A stretch of 64,000 nt of DNA from an uncultured Desulfovibrio sp. (GCA_913060505.1 CAJXRQ010000001.1:310001-374000), one strand, 5' to 3'. Shown: positions 29,078-39,658, counted from the first letter of the stretch. The notes: generated by a model not told the origin, from the sequence alone. Numbers and translations are program-made.

Positions 29078-31150
29078 GTGCCAAGACAGGTACCTAGAGA
29101 CAAACAGCGCAATATTGGTATCATGGCCCACATTGATGCGGGCAAGACTACCACTACCGAGCGCATTCTGTTTTATACCGGTGTGTCCCACAAGATCGGT
29201 GAAGTCCATGACGGTGAAGCCACCATGGACTGGATGGTTCAGGAACAGGAACGCGGCATCACCATTACGTCTGCTGCAACCACCTGCTTCTGGCGTGATC
29301 ATCGCATCAACATCATCGACACTCCGGGCCACGTTGACTTTACCATGGAAGTTGAGCGTGCCCTGCGCGTGCTTGACGGTGCGGTCGCGGTTTTCGACTC
29401 CGTTGCAGGTGTCGAACCCCAGTCCGAAACCGTTTGGCGTCAGGCCGACCGTTATTCGGTCCCTCGTATCGCGTTCGTCAACAAGATGGACCGTATCGGC
29501 GCCGACTTCTTCCGTTGTGTTGATATGATCAAGACCAGGCTCGGTTCCAAGGCCGTGCCGCTTCAGTTGCCCATCGGCGCGGAAGACGAATTCGTCGGCG
29601 TCGTGGACCTGATTTCCGGCAAGGCTCTTGTGTATGATGAGTCCCACAAGCTGGGCACCGAGTATCTGGAGCAGGAAATCCCCGCTGACCTTCAGGAGCA
29701 GTACGAACTTTATCGCAGCGAGCTTATTGAAGCCATCGCCGAAGAAGATGAAGAACTGCTTGAGAAGTACCTTGGCGGCGAAGAACTGACTGATGAAGAG
29801 ATCAAGAACGGCGTTCGCAAAGCCACCAACAGCCTGACCATTTGCCCGGTCCTGTGCGGAACCGCTTTCCGCAACAAGGGCGTGCAGCCGCTGCTGGATG
29901 CTGTTGTCGATTACTTGCCTTCTCCGCTGGACATTGAGGTCATGACCGGTATCAACCCGGACAATGGCGAGGAGATTCCCTGCCCCTGCGAAGATGACAA
30001 GCCGCTGGCAGCCTTGGGCTTCAAGCTGGCCACCGACCCCTTTGTGGGGCACTTGACCTTCCTGCGCATTTACTCCGGCGTTATCCGTAGCGGTGATACC
30101 GTGATGAACGGTGCTTCCGGCAAAAAAGAGCGCATTGGTCGTCTTTTGAAGATGCACGCCAACAAGCGTGAGGAAATCAAGGAAGCGTACGCTGGTGACA
30201 TCGTTGCCGCAGTCGGCCTCAAAAACGTGGCCACCGGTGACACCCTGGCCGAACTCAAGAAACCTGTGGTCCTGGAGTCTTTGGACATTCCCGACCCGGT
30301 TATTGAGGTTGCCATTGAACCCAAGACCAAAGCAGACCGCGACTTGCTGACCAACTCCCTGGCCAAACTGGCCAAGGAAGACCCCAGCTTCCGCGTCAAG
30401 AGTGATGATGAAACCGGGCAGACCCTTATCGCCGGTATGGGTGAACTGCACCTGGAAATCATTGTTGACCGTCTGCTGCGCGAATTCAACGTGAACGCAA
30501 ACGTGGGTGCTCCCCGCGTTGCTTACCGCGAAACCATCACCAAAACTGCCAAGGTGGACTTCAAGCACGCCAAGCAGTCCGGTGGTCGCGGTCAGTACGG
30601 TCACGTTGTCATCGAAGTCGAACCCAACCCGGAAAAGGGCTACGAGTTCGAGGACGAGATCAAGGGTGGCGTTATTCCCAAGGAATACATCCCCTCGATC
30701 GACAAAGGTATTCAAGACGCCATGAAGGCCGGTGTTGTTGCCGGCTATCCCGTGGTGGATCTCAAAGTCAAGCTGGTGTTCGGTTCGTACCACGACGTGG
30801 ACTCCAGTGAGCAGGCTTTCTACATTGCCGGTTCTCAGGCAATCAAGCAAGCATGCCGCCAGGCCGGTGGCGTATTGCTCGAACCCATCATGTCTGTGGA
30901 AGCTGTCACTCCCGAGGAATACCTTGGCGATGTGATCGGCGACCTCAACGGCCGCCGCGGCCGTGTTGGCGAAATGGAAGCCCGTACGGGCGTTCAGGTT
31001 GTCCGGTGCTTTGTGCCGCTGTCCGAGATGTTCGGATATGCCACCGACCTTCGGTCACGCACCCAGGGCCGCGCCACGTTCTCGATGCAGTTCGATCACT
31101 ACGAGCAGGTTCCGGCCAGCTTGGCAGAAGAGATTACGAAGAAACAATAG
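29078..31150 (+). CDS. fusA: Elongation factor G
   Basis: 690 residues starting at GTG (29078), which keeps the canonical length. The P-loop is AHIDAGKT at residues 17-24, followed by [21 protein letters not shown] and NKMDR. Domains III-V include [18 protein letters not shown] and [18 protein letters not shown]. It drives ribosomal translocation with GTP. No tuf follows, unlike the E. coli str operon. Confidence 0.98.
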   Translation: MPRQVPRDKQRNIGIMAHIDAGKTTTTERILFYTGVSHKIGEVHDGEATMDWMVQEQERGITITSAATTCFWRDHRINIIDTPGHVDFTMEVERALRVLDGAVAVFDSVAGVEPQSETVWRQADRYSVPRIAFVNKMDRIGADFFRCVDMIKTRLGSKAVPLQLPIGAEDEFVGVVDLISGKALVYDESHKLGTEYLEQEIPADLQEQYELYRSELIEAIAEEDEELLEKYLGGEELTDEEIKNGVRKATNSLTICPVLCGTAFRNKGVQPLLDAVVDYLPSPLDIEVMTGINPDNGEEIPCPCEDDKPLAALGFKLATDPFVGHLTFLRIYSGVIRSGDTVMNGASGKKERIGRLLKMHANKREEIKEAYAGDIVAAVGLKNVATGDTLAELKKPVVLESLDIPDPVIEVAIEPKTKADRDLLTNSLAKLAKEDPSFRVKSDDETGQTLIAGMGELHLEIIVDRLLREFNVNANVGAPRVAYRETITKTAKVDFKHAKQSGGRGQYGHVVIEVEPNPEKGYEFEDEIKGGVIPKEYIPSIDKGIQDAMKAGVVAGYPVVDLKVKLVFGSYHDVDSSEQAFYIAGSQAIKQACRQAGGVLLEPIMSVEAVTPEEYLGDVIGDLNGRRGRVGEMEARTGVQVVRCFVPLSEMFGYATDLRSRTQGRATFSMQFDHYEQVPASLAEEITKKQ

Positions 31151-31181
31151 ATGTGTGATCGCTGAGTCTTCAAGCAAAAGT

Positions 31182-31226
31182 CCGGGGTGGCTCGCAGGGC
31201 GGAAACGCCGAGCCGATACACCCCGG
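31182..31226 (+). promoter_or_regulatory. Structured leader upstream of rpsJ
   Basis: In the 133-bp gap after fusA, CCGGGGTG (31182-31189) pairs with CACCCCGG (31219-31226), enclosing CTCG/CGAG and GGCG-GAAA-CGCC inner pairings. It lies about 60 bp ahead of rpsJ, where the S10-operon leader lies in E. coli. Whether L4 binds it is unknown. Confidence 0.45.
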
Positions 31227-31283
31227 CAGCTTTGACTTCCAGCGTCATCGTGGAAACAACCGGATCAAATAAGGAGAATCCAA

Positions 31284-31601
31284 ATGGCTTCCATGACGAG
31301 CGATCGGATCAGGATTAAGCTCAAAGCCTACGATTACCGCATTCTGGACAAGGCGGTAACCGAGATCGTCGATACCGCCCGGAACACCGGCGCGGCTATT
31401 GCCGGTCCCATCCCGCTGCCGACGAATGTTCATCGGACGACTGTCCAGAAGTCCGTGCATGTGGACAAGAAGTCCCGCGAACAGTTCGAGATGCGCATCC
31501 ACAAGCGGTTGCTGGACATCCTGGAACCGACCCAGCAGACCGTAGATGCCCTCGGTAAACTGTCCCTGCCTGCCGGCGTGGACGTTGAAATCAAGCTGTA
31601 G
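31284..31601 (+). CDS. rpsJ: 30S ribosomal protein S10
   Basis: 105 residues. It has [35 protein letters not shown] and [28 protein letters not shown], the usual S10 order, and also serves as NusE in antitermination. AAGGAG at 31271 sits 7 bp before the ATG at 31284; a second ATG at 31293 is less well placed. First gene of the S10 segment. Confidence 0.96.
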   Translation: MASMTSDRIRIKLKAYDYRILDKAVTEIVDTARNTGAAIAGPIPLPTNVHRTTVQKSVHVDKKSREQFEMRIHKRLLDILEPTQQTVDALGKLSLPAGVDVEIKL

Positions 31602-31612
31602 TGGGGTGAATC

Positions 31613-32245
31613 ATGGCTAAAAATCTTGGTATACTCGGAAAGAAACTGGGCATGACCCGCGTGTTCAGGGAAGACGGTACTGTCTGCCCTGTGACCGTGA
31701 TCCAGGCTGGTCCCTGCCCGGTGATGCAGGTCAAAACCTCGGACAAGGAAGGCTACAGCGCCATTCAGGTCGGTTTTGACGCTATTGAGGAACGTAAGGT
31801 CGTCAAGCCTCAGAAAGGCCATCAGGCCAAGGCTGGCAAAGGCCTGTTCCGTCACCTCAAGGAATTCCGTCTTGAAGACGTTTCCGCTTACGAGGTGGGC
31901 AGTGAAATCACTGTCGATATCTTCGCTCCCGGCGAAAAGGTCAAGGTTACTGGTAAGAGCAAGGGTAAAGGTTTCCAGGGCGTTATGAAGCGCTGGAACT
32001 TCCATGGCCTGCGCGCATCTCATGGTGCGGAAAAGGTTCACCGCTCCCCCGGTTCCGTCGGTAACGCAACATTCCCCGGCCGTGTCTGGAAAAACAAGAA
32101 GATGCCTGGCCAGATGGGAAATGCCCGCGTAACCGTTTCCAACATCGAGATCGTCGATGTCCGTCCCGAGGAGAACATCCTCGTGGTCAAGGGCCAGGTG
32201 CCCGGTCCCAAGGACGGCCTGGTGATGATCCGCAAAAACGCCTAA
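31613..32245 (+). CDS. rplC: 50S ribosomal protein L3
   Basis: 210 residues. It starts [18 protein letters not shown] and has [15 protein letters not shown] and [10 protein letters not shown]-type loop residues ([12 protein letters not shown]) that reach the peptidyl-transferase centre. It is one of the earliest 23S-binding proteins. It lies 11 bp after rpsJ in the standard S10 order. Confidence 0.97.
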   Translation: MAKNLGILGKKLGMTRVFREDGTVCPVTVIQAGPCPVMQVKTSDKEGYSAIQVGFDAIEERKVVKPQKGHQAKAGKGLFRHLKEFRLEDVSAYEVGSEITVDIFAPGEKVKVTGKSKGKGFQGVMKRWNFHGLRASHGAEKVHRSPGSVGNATFPGRVWKNKKMPGQMGNARVTVSNIEIVDVRPEENILVVKGQVPGPKDGLVMIRKNA

Positions 32246-32266
32246 GCGGAGCAAGAGGTATCTACA

Positions 32267-32887
32267 ATGACGAAACTGAGCATATTTGATCAGAACAAGA
32301 AGGAAGTGGGCAATATCGAGCTTGCTCCTGAGGTCTTCGCGGTCGAGATTCGGCCCGAGATCCTGCAGCTCGTCGTCAGGGCCCAGCTCGCTGCCAAACG
32401 CAGCGGAACACACTCCACCAAGACCCGTAATACGGTCCGTGGCGGTGGTCGTAAGCCCTGGCGTCAAAAAGGTACAGGCCGTGCTCGCGCCGGTTCCGTG
32501 CGCTCCCCGCTGTGGCGTGGTGGCGCTATCACCTTTGGTCCGCAGCCACGTAGCTACGAATTCAAGGTCAACAAGAAGGTCCGCAAACTGGCCATGAAGA
32601 TGGCTTTGTCCTCCCGTTTGTCCGAAGACAAGCTCATGGTGGTCAAGAGCATCGACATGCCTGAGATCAAGACCCGCGCTTTTGCAGAGGTCAAGAAGTC
32701 TTTGGGACTGGAAAAAGCCTTGATTGTCGTGAAGGAAGCTGATAAAAATCTCGCTCTTTCTGCCAGGAATATTCCCGGCATCAAAGTTGTCGAGGCTGAG
32801 AAGCTTAATGTTTACGACGTGCTGTTGTACCCCGAACTGGTAATGTTCGAGGGTGCCGCCGTTGACGTTCAGGAGAGGTTGAAATAG
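32267..32887 (+). CDS. rplD: 50S ribosomal protein L4
   Basis: 206 residues. The extended loop that lines the exit tunnel carries [20 protein letters not shown]. The conserved [19 protein letters not shown] follows. In enterobacteria L4 also represses the S10 operon; a structured leader is present upstream here, but the mechanism is unproven. The stop lies 2 bp before rplW. Confidence 0.97.
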   Translation: MTKLSIFDQNKKEVGNIELAPEVFAVEIRPEILQLVVRAQLAAKRSGTHSTKTRNTVRGGGRKPWRQKGTGRARAGSVRSPLWRGGAITFGPQPRSYEFKVNKKVRKLAMKMALSSRLSEDKLMVVKSIDMPEIKTRAFAEVKKSLGLEKALIVVKEADKNLALSARNIPGIKVVEAEKLNVYDVLLYPELVMFEGAAVDVQERLK

Positions 32888-32889
32888 CC

Positions 32890-33180
32890 ATGGATTATTC
32901 CAAGATATTGCTCAAGCCGGTTATCTCCGAGAAGGCTACCGAAGCCAAGGAGCAGGCCAATCACGTCTCCTTTTACGTTCACCCCGATGCCAACAAGGTC
33001 GAGGTGAAGAAGGCCGTTGAAACCGCCTTCGACGTCAAGGTTGAGTCCGTGAACATCATTCGTAAAAGAGCACTGCCGCGTATGCGTTTTGGTCGCGTGG
33101 TTGGACGTGAGTCCGGCTACAAGAAGGCCATGGTCAAGCTCGTGGCCGGTGAAAAAATCGAATTCTTCGAGGGAGTGTAA
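32890..33180 (+). CDS. rplW: 50S ribosomal protein L23
   Basis: 96 residues. It has the L23 start [17 protein letters not shown], the [15 protein letters not shown] segment and a C-terminal [19 protein letters not shown]. It surrounds the exit tunnel and is the docking site for trigger factor and SRP. It begins 2 bp after rplD, implying coupling. Confidence 0.96.
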   Translation: MDYSKILLKPVISEKATEAKEQANHVSFYVHPDANKVEVKKAVETAFDVKVESVNIIRKRALPRMRFGRVVGRESGYKKAMVKLVAGEKIEFFEGV

Positions 33181-33183
33181 GCC

Positions 33184-34014
33184 ATGGCTACCCGTAAGCT
33201 GAAGCCGACTTCTCCGGGCCGCCGGTTCCAGACGATTTCCGATTTTGCGGAAGTCACCCGGACCACTCCCGAGAAATCGTTGACCAAGGGCCTGACCAAA
33301 AAGGCAGGCAGGAACAACAATGGTCGCGTGACTTCCCGCCGTCGCGGCGGTGGCGTCAAGCGCCTGTATCGCATGATTGACTTCAAGCGCAACAAGCTGG
33401 CTGTGCCTGCTGTGGTCGCAGAGATCGAATACGATCCGAACCGCAGCGCCCGCATCGCTCTGCTGCACTATGCCGACGGCGAAAAGCGTTATATCCTTTG
33501 CCCGGTGGGCCTGAATCAGGGCGACACCATTGTGGCTGGTGAGAACGCTGACATCAAGCCCGGCAACGCACTGGCTCTGAAGAGCATCCCCACCGGTACC
33601 GTGGTGCACAACATCGAGTTGCATCCCGGCCGTGGCGGGCAGTTCTGCCGCGCTGCCGGCACGTATGCCCAGCTGGTTGCTAAGGAAGGACGCTACGCTC
33701 TGCTGCGTATGCCTTCCGGTGAAGTTCGCAAGGTGCTCGTTACCTGCATGGCCACAGTCGGTCAGGTGGGCAACATTCACCACGAAAACATCTCCCTGGG
33801 CAAGGCCGGCCGCAATCGTTATCTGGGCCGCCGTCCCAAAGTCCGTGGCGTGGCCATGAACCCCATCGATCACCCGCTCGGTGGTGGTGAAGGTCGTAGC
33901 TCCGGTGGTCGTCACCCGGTTTCCCCGTGGGGCGTTCCAGCCAAGGGCTACAGAACCCGCAACACGAAGAAAGCGTCTTCCAAGCTCATTGTGAAGCGGC
34001 GCGGACAGAAATAG
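33184..34014 (+). CDS. rplB: 50S ribosomal protein L2
   Basis: 276 residues. It has [18 protein letters not shown], the [14 protein letters not shown] core and [18 protein letters not shown] with the conserved histidine at the peptidyl-transferase centre. It joins the subunits at bridge B7b. It lies 3 bp after rplW and is full length. Confidence 0.98.
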   Translation: MATRKLKPTSPGRRFQTISDFAEVTRTTPEKSLTKGLTKKAGRNNNGRVTSRRRGGGVKRLYRMIDFKRNKLAVPAVVAEIEYDPNRSARIALLHYADGEKRYILCPVGLNQGDTIVAGENADIKPGNALALKSIPTGTVVHNIELHPGRGGQFCRAAGTYAQLVAKEGRYALLRMPSGEVRKVLVTCMATVGQVGNIHHENISLGKAGRNRYLGRRPKVRGVAMNPIDHPLGGGEGRSSGGRHPVSPWGVPAKGYRTRNTKKASSKLIVKRRGQK

Positions 34015-34024
34015 GAGTTGAAGT

Positions 34025-34300
34025 ATGCCTAGGTCTCTTAAAAAAGGTCCTTTCGTGGATGATCATCTTATCAAGAAGATATCCACGGCTCAGGAAAATA
34101 ATGATCGCCGGGTCATCAAGACCTGGTCCCGTAGATCCACCATCATTCCCGAGATGGTTGGCATGACCTTCGCCGTTCATAACGGTCGTAAGTTCATTCC
34201 CGTGTTCGTGACCGAGAACATGGTTGGCCACAAGCTTGGTGAGTTTTCGCCCACCAGGACCTACTTTGGCCATGCTGCCGACAAGAAGAAGGGTAAATAG
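34025..34300 (+). CDS. rpsS: 30S ribosomal protein S19
   Basis: 91 residues. It starts [15 protein letters not shown] and has [20 protein letters not shown] and [12 protein letters not shown], all typical of S19 in the 30S head. It lies 10 bp after rplB and 10 bp before rplV. Confidence 0.97.
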   Translation: MPRSLKKGPFVDDHLIKKISTAQENNDRRVIKTWSRRSTIIPEMVGMTFAVHNGRKFIPVFVTENMVGHKLGEFSPTRTYFGHAADKKKGK

Positions 34301-34310
34301 GTGAGATGAA

Positions 34311-34643
34311 ATGGAAGCTAAAGCAGTAGCAAAATTCATCCGTGTGTCTCCTCGCAAGACCCGTATCGTTGCCGAGAACATCAAGGGCAAGCCTGTTGAG
34401 GACGCCCTGAACATTCTGCGCTTTACGCCTAAAAAGCCTGCGCAGATCTTGAGCAAGGTTTTGTACTCCGCCGTTGCTAACGCGGAACAGAAGCCCGGTG
34501 TCGATGTGGACGCACTGATTGTTGATAAAGTCATCGTCAATGAAGGCCCGACCTGGAAACGCATCCAGCCTAGGGCCATGGGCCGCGCTTACCGTATTCG
34601 CAAGCGCACCAGCCACATAACCATCGTGGTCAAGGAAGTTTAG
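34311..34643 (+). CDS. rplV: 50S ribosomal protein L22
   Basis: 110 residues. It has VSPRKTRIVAENIKGK at the N-terminus and the long beta-hairpin ending RAMGRAYRIRKRTSHITIVV, which lines the exit tunnel near the macrolide site. The hairpin is of normal length with no insertion. It lies 9 bp before rpsC. Confidence 0.97.
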   Translation: MEAKAVAKFIRVSPRKTRIVAENIKGKPVEDALNILRFTPKKPAQILSKVLYSAVANAEQKPGVDVDALIVDKVIVNEGPTWKRIQPRAMGRAYRIRKRTSHITIVVKEV

Positions 34644-34652
34644 GGGGCAGCC

Positions 34653-35294
34653 ATGGGTCAGAAAGTACATCCTTACGGTTTTCGTCTGGGGTATAACAAG
34701 AACTGGCTGTCTCGCTGGTACAGCAAGAAGGACTATCCTGCGTTCGTCTTCCAGGACGACCAGGTGCGCAAGTTCGTCAAGAAAAAGCTGTATCAAGCAG
34801 GCGTAGCCCGCATTGAGATCGAACGCGCTGGCGGCAAGATCCGTCTGATCATCCATACCGCACGTCCGGGTATCATCATCGGACGCAAGGGCGTGGAGAT
34901 CGAAAAACTGCGCGAAGAATTGAGAAGCAAGTTCAAAACTGAATTCACCATTGAAGTGAACGAAATCCGTCGACCTGAGGTCGAAGCTCAGCTCGTAGCT
35001 GAGAACATCGCCCAGCAGCTCGAACGCCGCGTTGCCTTCCGCCGTGCCATGAAGCGTACGGTGGGCCTTGCCAGGAAATTCGGCGCCGAGGGTATCAAGG
35101 TCGCTTGTGCCGGCCGCCTCGCGGGTGCGGAAATCGCCCGCGGTGAGTGGTACCGTGACGGTCGTGTGCCTCTTCACACGCTTCGTGCGGACATTGACTA
35201 CGGTTATGCTGTTGCGTCCACGACGTACGGCGTTATCGGCGTCAAGGTCTGGATCTTCAAGGGTGAGATTCTGGACAAAGAGGTAGAACAGTAA
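34653..35294 (+). CDS. rpsC: 30S ribosomal protein S3
   Basis: 213 residues. It starts [18 protein letters not shown] and has the KH domain with [18 protein letters not shown] and the C-terminal [15 protein letters not shown]. It forms part of the mRNA entry channel helicase. Its stop overlaps the rplP start by one base. Confidence 0.97.
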   Translation: MGQKVHPYGFRLGYNKNWLSRWYSKKDYPAFVFQDDQVRKFVKKKLYQAGVARIEIERAGGKIRLIIHTARPGIIIGRKGVEIEKLREELRSKFKTEFTIEVNEIRRPEVEAQLVAENIAQQLERRVAFRRAMKRTVGLARKFGAEGIKVACAGRLAGAEIARGEWYRDGRVPLHTLRADIDYGYAVASTTYGVIGVKVWIFKGEILDKEVEQ

Positions 35295-35710
35295 TGCTCG
35301 CTCCAAAAAAGGTTAAGTTCCGGAAGCGGCAAAAAAGCCGCAACAGAGGCAAGGCCCTCAGGGGTAACAGCGTAGCCTTCGGCGAAATCGGCCTGAAGGC
35401 TCTGGAGCACGGAAAACTTACTAGCCAGCAAATTGAGTCGGCGCGTGTTGCAATCATGCGTCACATCAAACGTGGCGGTAAGGTCTGGATCCGTATTTTC
35501 CCTGATTTCCCCATCACCTCCAAGCCTGCGGAAGTCCGCATGGGTAAGGGTAAGGGCGCACCTGAAGGTTGGTGTGCTCCGGTGAAGCCGGGCCGGGTTA
35601 TGTATGAAGTTAAAGGTGTTGATCTTGCTTTGGCAAAGGAAGCGCTCAAGCGCGCCTCCTACAAGTTGCCCATCAAGACCACCATCGTCGTCAAGGAGGG
35701 TCTTGAGTAA
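35294..35710 (+). CDS. rplP: 50S ribosomal protein L16
   Basis: 138 residues. It starts [20 protein letters not shown] and has IWIRIFPD-type [31 protein letters not shown] and [13 protein letters not shown]. It helps organise the A-site tRNA region. The ATG shares its first base with the rpsC TAA, and its own TAA shares a base with rpmC, so translation is coupled. Confidence 0.97.
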   Translation: MLAPKKVKFRKRQKSRNRGKALRGNSVAFGEIGLKALEHGKLTSQQIESARVAIMRHIKRGGKVWIRIFPDFPITSKPAEVRMGKGKGAPEGWCAPVKPGRVMYEVKGVDLALAKEALKRASYKLPIKTTIVVKEGLE

Positions 35711-35901
35711 TGAACGTCAAGGAACTTCGTGAAATGGACGACGCTCAGCTGATTGAAAAGCTGGACGAGTTCCGCAAGGAATTGTTTGGCCTTCGCTTCA
35801 AGCACGCCACCGCGCAGCTTGAAAATACCGGAAAGCTGAGTGAAGTGAAGAAGACTATTGCCCGCATCCTGACCATCCAGCGGGAAAGACAGGGAGCATA
35901 A
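35710..35901 (+). CDS. rpmC: 50S ribosomal protein L29
   Basis: 63 residues, two helices: [20 protein letters not shown] and FRKELFGLRFKHATAQLEN, then KKTIARILTIQRER. It binds next to L23 at the tunnel exit. It overlaps rplP by one base and precedes rpsQ by 3 bp. Confidence 0.96.
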   Translation: MNVKELREMDDAQLIEKLDEFRKELFGLRFKHATAQLENTGKLSEVKKTIARILTIQRERQGA

Positions 35902-35904
35902 CCC

Positions 35905-36171
35905 ATGGCTGAGTTCAAATACGAAGGCAACCGGCGTACCCTGACCGGGGTTGTCATCTCAGACAAGGCCGACAAGACCATTGTCGTCCGCGTCGAGACT
36001 CTGGTCAAGCACCCGTTGCTGAAGAAATACATCCGTCGCCGCAAAAAGTTCATGGCCCATGATCCGGCCAATGACTGCCATACCGGTGACAAGGTGCAGA
36101 TTGTGGAATCCAAGCCCCTGAGCCGCCGCAAGAGATGGCATCTGGTTCAGATTCTGGAAAAAGCCGTTTAG
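35905..36171 (+). CDS. rpsQ: 30S ribosomal protein S17
   Basis: 88 residues with an OB-fold: RRTLTGVVISDKADKTIVVRVE, HPLLKKYIRRRKKFMAHD and GDKVQIVESKPLSRRKRWHL. It binds 16S rRNA in the 30S body. It is encoded 3 bp after rpmC and 21 bp before rplN. Confidence 0.97.
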   Translation: MAEFKYEGNRRTLTGVVISDKADKTIVVRVETLVKHPLLKKYIRRRKKFMAHDPANDCHTGDKVQIVESKPLSRRKRWHLVQILEKAV

Positions 36172-36192
36172 GCGTTGAGAGGATAATAGCCA

Positions 36193-36561
36193 ATGATACA
36201 GGTTGAATCCAAACTCGACGTAGCGGACAACTCTGGGGCCAAGAAAGTATCCTGCATCAAGGTTCTTGGTGGTTCCAAGAGGCGCTACGCCAGTGTCGGT
36301 GATATCATCGTCGTTTCTGTGAAAGAGGCCATGCCCCATTCCAAAGTGAAGAAGGGCGCTGTCATGAAAGCCGTTGTTGTGCGGACTCGCAAGGAAATCG
36401 GTCGTCCCGATGGTTCCTACATCAAGTTCGACAACAATTCTGCCGTTCTCCTGAACAACAACATGGACCCCGTTGGTACTCGTATCTTCGGACCTGTTGC
36501 CAGGGAATTGCGCGCTGCCGGTTTCATGAAGATTGTATCCCTTGCTCCTGAAGTATTGTAG
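36193..36561 (+). CDS. rplN: 50S ribosomal protein L14
   Basis: 122 residues. It has the near-invariant start [32 protein letters not shown] and [18 protein letters not shown]. It contacts the 30S at bridge B8 and binds RsfS. The stop codon falls on the first base of the rplX Shine-Dalgarno sequence. Confidence 0.98.
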   Translation: MIQVESKLDVADNSGAKKVSCIKVLGGSKRRYASVGDIIVVSVKEAMPHSKVKKGAVMKAVVVRTRKEIGRPDGSYIKFDNNSAVLLNNNMDPVGTRIFGPVARELRAAGFMKIVSLAPEVL

Positions 36562-36573
36562 GAGGTGACCATT

Positions 36574-36894
36574 ATGAAGACTAAGCTGCGTAAAGACGAC
36601 AAGGTCGTGGTCATCGCCGGTAAGGACAAGGGCAAGATCGGCAAGATCCTGAAAGTGTACAAGAAAAAGGATGCCGTTCTCGTGGAGAAGGTCAACGTGG
36701 TCAAGCGCCACACCAAGGCCAACCCCTACGCCAATCAGCCCGGCGGTATTGTGGAAAAGGAAGCCCCGATCCATGTTTCCAATGTCCAGGCGGTTTGTGA
36801 TGCTTGCACCAAGCCGACCCGGATCGGGTACAAGAAGACCGAAGACGGCAAGAAGGTCCGTTTTTGCAAAAAGTGCAACGAGATCTTCAAGTAG
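36574..36894 (+). CDS. rplX: 50S ribosomal protein L24
   Basis: 106 residues from ATG at 36574. GGAGG (36561-36565) is 8 bp upstream, and the in-frame GTG at 36565 lies inside it, so the ATG is the start. The KOW motif [16 protein letters not shown] is near the N-terminus. The C-terminus carries two cysteine pairs, C75/C78 and C98/C101, a zinc-ribbon-like pattern seen in some bacterial L24 proteins. It starts 50S assembly. Confidence 0.96.
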   Translation: MKTKLRKDDKVVVIAGKDKGKIGKILKVYKKKDAVLVEKVNVVKRHTKANPYANQPGGIVEKEAPIHVSNVQAVCDACTKPTRIGYKKTEDGKKVRFCKKCNEIFK

Positions 36895-36904
36895 GTAGAC
36901 CACA

Positions 36905-37444
36905 ATGACTCGTCTTGAGAAAGTATACAAAGAAAAAGTGGCTCCCGCGCTCAACAAGGAGTTCGGGTACAAAAGCCCCATGCAGATGCCTAAGGTCGAG
37001 AAGATTTCTCTTAACATCGGCCTTGGCGAAGCCAGTCAGAACAGCAAGCTTATCGACGATGCCGTTGATGAGTTGACACGGATCGCTGGCCAGCGTGCAG
37101 TCGTTACTCGTGCTAAGAAGTCCATCGCGGCTTTCAAACTGCGCGAGAACATGCCTATTGGCGTTCGCGTCACTCTGCGCCGTGATCTGATGTGGGACTT
37201 TCTGGATAAACTGGTTTCGTTCGCCCTTCCGCGAGTCCGCGACTTCCGCGGTATTCCGGACAGGGGGTTTGACGGACGTGGCAACTTCACCCTCGGTATT
37301 CGGGAACATTCCATTTTTCCCGAACTCGAGATCGACAAGGTCGAGCACGTGAAGGGTATGAACATTACCATCGTCACTTCCGCCACAACGGACAAGGAAG
37401 GCAAGATGCTTCTTGACCTTCTTGGAATGCCTTTCAAGAAGTAG
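36905..37444 (+). CDS. rplE: 50S ribosomal protein L5
   Basis: 179 residues. It has [20 protein letters not shown], the 5S rRNA-binding [19 protein letters not shown] and [17 protein letters not shown]. It forms the central protuberance with 5S rRNA and L18. It lies 10 bp after rplX. Confidence 0.97.
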   Translation: MTRLEKVYKEKVAPALNKEFGYKSPMQMPKVEKISLNIGLGEASQNSKLIDDAVDELTRIAGQRAVVTRAKKSIAAFKLRENMPIGVRVTLRRDLMWDFLDKLVSFALPRVRDFRGIPDRGFDGRGNFTLGIREHSIFPELEIDKVEHVKGMNITIVTSATTDKEGKMLLDLLGMPFKK

Positions 37445-37454
37445 GAGGACCGAA

Positions 37455-37640
37455 ATGGCTAGAACTGCATTAAGAGTCAAGGCTCGCCGCAAGCCCAAGT
37501 TCAAGGTTCGCGCCTACAATCGCTGCCCGATCTGCGGGCGGCCCCGGGCGTTTCTGAGAAGGTACGGAATCTGCCGTATCTGCTTCCGGAATAAAGCCCT
37601 TGCAGGCGAACTTCCCGGCGTGCGCAAAGCGAGCTGGTAA
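37455..37640 (+). CDS. rpsN: 30S ribosomal protein S14 (zinc-binding, type Z)
   Basis: 61 residues from ATG at 37455, with TAGGAGG just upstream; the frame runs open further left into rplE, which is not used. Zinc cysteines C24, C27, C40 and C43 (CPICGRP, CRICFRN) mark the short C+ form of S14 that binds one zinc. It is part of the 30S head. It is 10 bp after rplE. Confidence 0.97.
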   Translation: MARTALRVKARRKPKFKVRAYNRCPICGRPRAFLRRYGICRICFRNKALAGELPGVRKASW

Positions 37641-37658
37641 TTTTCTAAGGAGAATATA

Positions 37659-38042
37659 ATGGCTGTTGTTGATCCCATAGCCGATATGCTGACCCGCATC
37701 AGGAACGCCCACGGCGCTTTCCACAAAAGCGTCACTGTGCCTACCTCCAAAGTGAAGGTGGCCATTGCGGAAATCCTGAAAGCCGAAGGCTACATCGCTG
37801 ACTATGCTGTTGAAGGCAGGGACATTAATGTCGCCCTCAAGTACGCTGACGGTCAGGCCATCATTTCCGGCCTGAAGAAAGTGAGCAAGCCGGGCCGCCG
37901 CGTTTACTGCGGTGCCCAGGACATTCCCAGAGTGCAGAACGGACTTGGTATCTGCATCCTGTCTACGTCTGCAGGGCTGCTTGAGGGGGCACAGGCCCGC
38001 GAAAAGAACATGGGCGGCGAACTGCTCTGCGAAATTTGGTAA
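37659..38042 (+). CDS. rpsH: 30S ribosomal protein S8
   Basis: 127 residues. It starts MAVVDPIADMLTRIRNAHGA and ends in the S8 signature NGLGICILSTSAGLLEGAQA with GGELLCEIW. It binds the 16S central domain and, in E. coli, represses the spc operon. AAGGAG precedes the ATG. Confidence 0.97.
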   Translation: MAVVDPIADMLTRIRNAHGAFHKSVTVPTSKVKVAIAEILKAEGYIADYAVEGRDINVALKYADGQAIISGLKKVSKPGRRVYCGAQDIPRVQNGLGICILSTSAGLLEGAQAREKNMGGELLCEIW

Positions 38043-38054
38043 CCGAGGTTAACC

Positions 38055-38591
38055 ATGTCTAGGATAGGAAAGAAACCGATTGAAATCCCTTCAGGCGTCG
38101 AAATTAAAGTCGGCGCCGATGAAGTGACGGTCAAGGGGCCTAAAGGTTCCCTGACCACCGCTGTGCATCCGAAGGTCGAATATAAAATCGAGGACAACCA
38201 GGTCGAAGTGCTGCGTGTGGACGATTCCCGTCTTGCTCGTAGCCAGCACGGCCTGCGCCGCACTCTTCTCGCCAACTGCGTCGAGGGTGTCACCAAGGGC
38301 TTTGAAAGAGCCCTGGAAGTTATCGGCGTTGGTTACAAAGTGTCCGTGCAGGGCAAGAAGATCGTGTTGAACGTCGGGTTTTCACACCCGGTGGAGTTCG
38401 ATCTGCCCAAGGACATTGATGCCAAGGCTGAAGGCTCCAAGGTGACGCTTTCCGGCACCAACAAACAGTTGGTCGGTGAAGTGGCGGCTCAGATTCGCCG
38501 CGTGCGTCCGCCGGAACCCTACAAGGGCAAGGGCATCAAGTACGTTGACGAAATCATCAAGCGCAAGGCCGGCAAGGCCGGTGCCAAGTAG
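38055..38591 (+). CDS. rplF: 50S ribosomal protein L6
   Basis: 178 residues with two repeated alpha/beta folds: MSRIGKKPIEIPSGVEIKV at the N-terminus, and a C-terminal half with QIRRVRPPEPYKGKGIKYVD. It binds near the sarcin-ricin loop. It lies 12 bp after rpsH. Confidence 0.97.
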   Translation: MSRIGKKPIEIPSGVEIKVGADEVTVKGPKGSLTTAVHPKVEYKIEDNQVEVLRVDDSRLARSQHGLRRTLLANCVEGVTKGFERALEVIGVGYKVSVQGKKIVLNVGFSHPVEFDLPKDIDAKAEGSKVTLSGTNKQLVGEVAAQIRRVRPPEPYKGKGIKYVDEIIKRKAGKAGAK

Positions 38592-38606
38592 GGGTAGGGT
38601 AGCGAT

Positions 38607-38966
38607 ATGAAAATGACCAAAGAACAAGCTCGGCACCGCAGGAAGATTCGTATCCGCAAGAAGGTGTCCGGCACCGCTGTACGCCCCAGACTGGTCGTCT
38701 TCCGTTCCAACAAGCACCTGTATGCGCAGCTGGTTGACGATGTAAATGGTACCACTCTGGCTAGCGCCTCCACGCAGGTTGCCGCTAAGGATGGTGAGGC
38801 CCTCAACCCCAACTGCGAATCCGCTGCCCGTGTTGGCAAGGACATCGCAGCCCGGGCGCTTGAGCAGAAGATAGAAACCGTGGTGTTCGACCGCAACGGT
38901 TACATCTACCATGGCAAAATCAAGGCTCTGGCCGACGGCGCTCGCGAGGGCGGCCTCAAATTCTAG
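38607..38966 (+). CDS. rplR: 50S ribosomal protein L18
   Basis: 119 residues. It has [34 protein letters not shown] and a C-terminal [20 protein letters not shown]. It binds 5S rRNA with L5. It is followed by rpsE, whose Shine-Dalgarno sequence overlaps the rplR stop region. Confidence 0.97.
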   Translation: MKMTKEQARHRRKIRIRKKVSGTAVRPRLVVFRSNKHLYAQLVDDVNGTTLASASTQVAAKDGEALNPNCESAARVGKDIAARALEQKIETVVFDRNGYIYHGKIKALADGAREGGLKF

Positions 38967-38978
38967 AGGGTGACTATC

Positions 38979-39473
38979 ATGATGGAACAGAACGATTCTG
39001 GACTGATCGAAAAAATCGTCTACCTGAACCGCGTTGCCAAGGTTGTGAAGGGCGGTCGCCGCTTCAGCTTCAGCTGCCTTGTCGTCGTTGGTGACGGTGA
39101 AGGCAAAGTGGGATACGGTCTTGGAAAGGCCAATGAAGTTCCTGAAGCCATTCGCAAGGCTTCCGAACGGGCCAAGAAAGACATGATCGATGTCCCTCTG
39201 CTGGAAGGCACTCTGCCTTATGAGGTTCTCGGACGTTACGGCGCAGGCCGCGTCGTGCTTAAGCCCGCCTCCGAAGGTACCGGCATCATCGCCGGCGGCC
39301 CGGTGCGTGCTATTATGGAAGCCGTAGGTGTCAGGGATATCCTGACCAAAGCCATCGGCACCAACAATCCGCATAACGTCCTTCGCGCCACTATCGCGGG
39401 TTTGGCTTCGCTGCGTAGCGCAGATGAAGTTTCCAAACTGCGCGGCAAGCCGGTTTCCACGCCGAGAAAGTAA
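38979..39473 (+). CDS. rpsE: 30S ribosomal protein S5
   Basis: 164 residues from ATG at 38979. GAGGG (38966-38970) is 8 bp upstream; the in-frame GTG at 38970 overlaps it and is rejected, while an adjacent ATG at 38982 is also possible. The protein has [39 protein letters not shown] and [20 protein letters not shown]. It guards decoding fidelity and the mRNA channel. Confidence 0.96.
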   Translation: MMEQNDSGLIEKIVYLNRVAKVVKGGRRFSFSCLVVVGDGEGKVGYGLGKANEVPEAIRKASERAKKDMIDVPLLEGTLPYEVLGRYGAGRVVLKPASEGTGIIAGGPVRAIMEAVGVRDILTKAIGTNNPHNVLRATIAGLASLRSADEVSKLRGKPVSTPRK

Positions 39474-39484
39474 GGAGTGCCGGT

Positions 39485-39658
39485 ATGTTGAAGGTAAAAC
39501 TTATCAAGAGCAAAATCGCGTGCAAGCCCAATCAGGTCAAGAACTTGGAAGCTCTGGGCCTGCACAAGATTCGCCAGGAAAAGTCTTTTGAGGACCGCCC
39601 GGAAATCCGCGGCATGATCGAAAAGGTTAAGCACCTGGTGGAGGTAACTGAATCATGA
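39485..39658 (+). CDS. rpmD: 50S ribosomal protein L30
   Basis: 57 residues, short as usual. It reads MLKVKLIKSKIACKPNQVKN with ALGLHKIRQEKSFEDRPEIR and a C-terminal MIEKVKHLVEV. A GGAGTGCCGGT stretch precedes ATG at 39485. The stop overlaps the rplO start (ATGA, 39655-39658). Placed in the standard spc order between S5 and L15. Confidence 0.95.
   Translation: MLKVKLIKSKIACKPNQVKNLEALGLHKIRQEKSFEDRPEIRGMIEKVKHLVEVTES

Noticed and set aside
28514-30850. 778-codon minus-strand frame
   Set aside because: Antisense shadow of rpsG and fusA.
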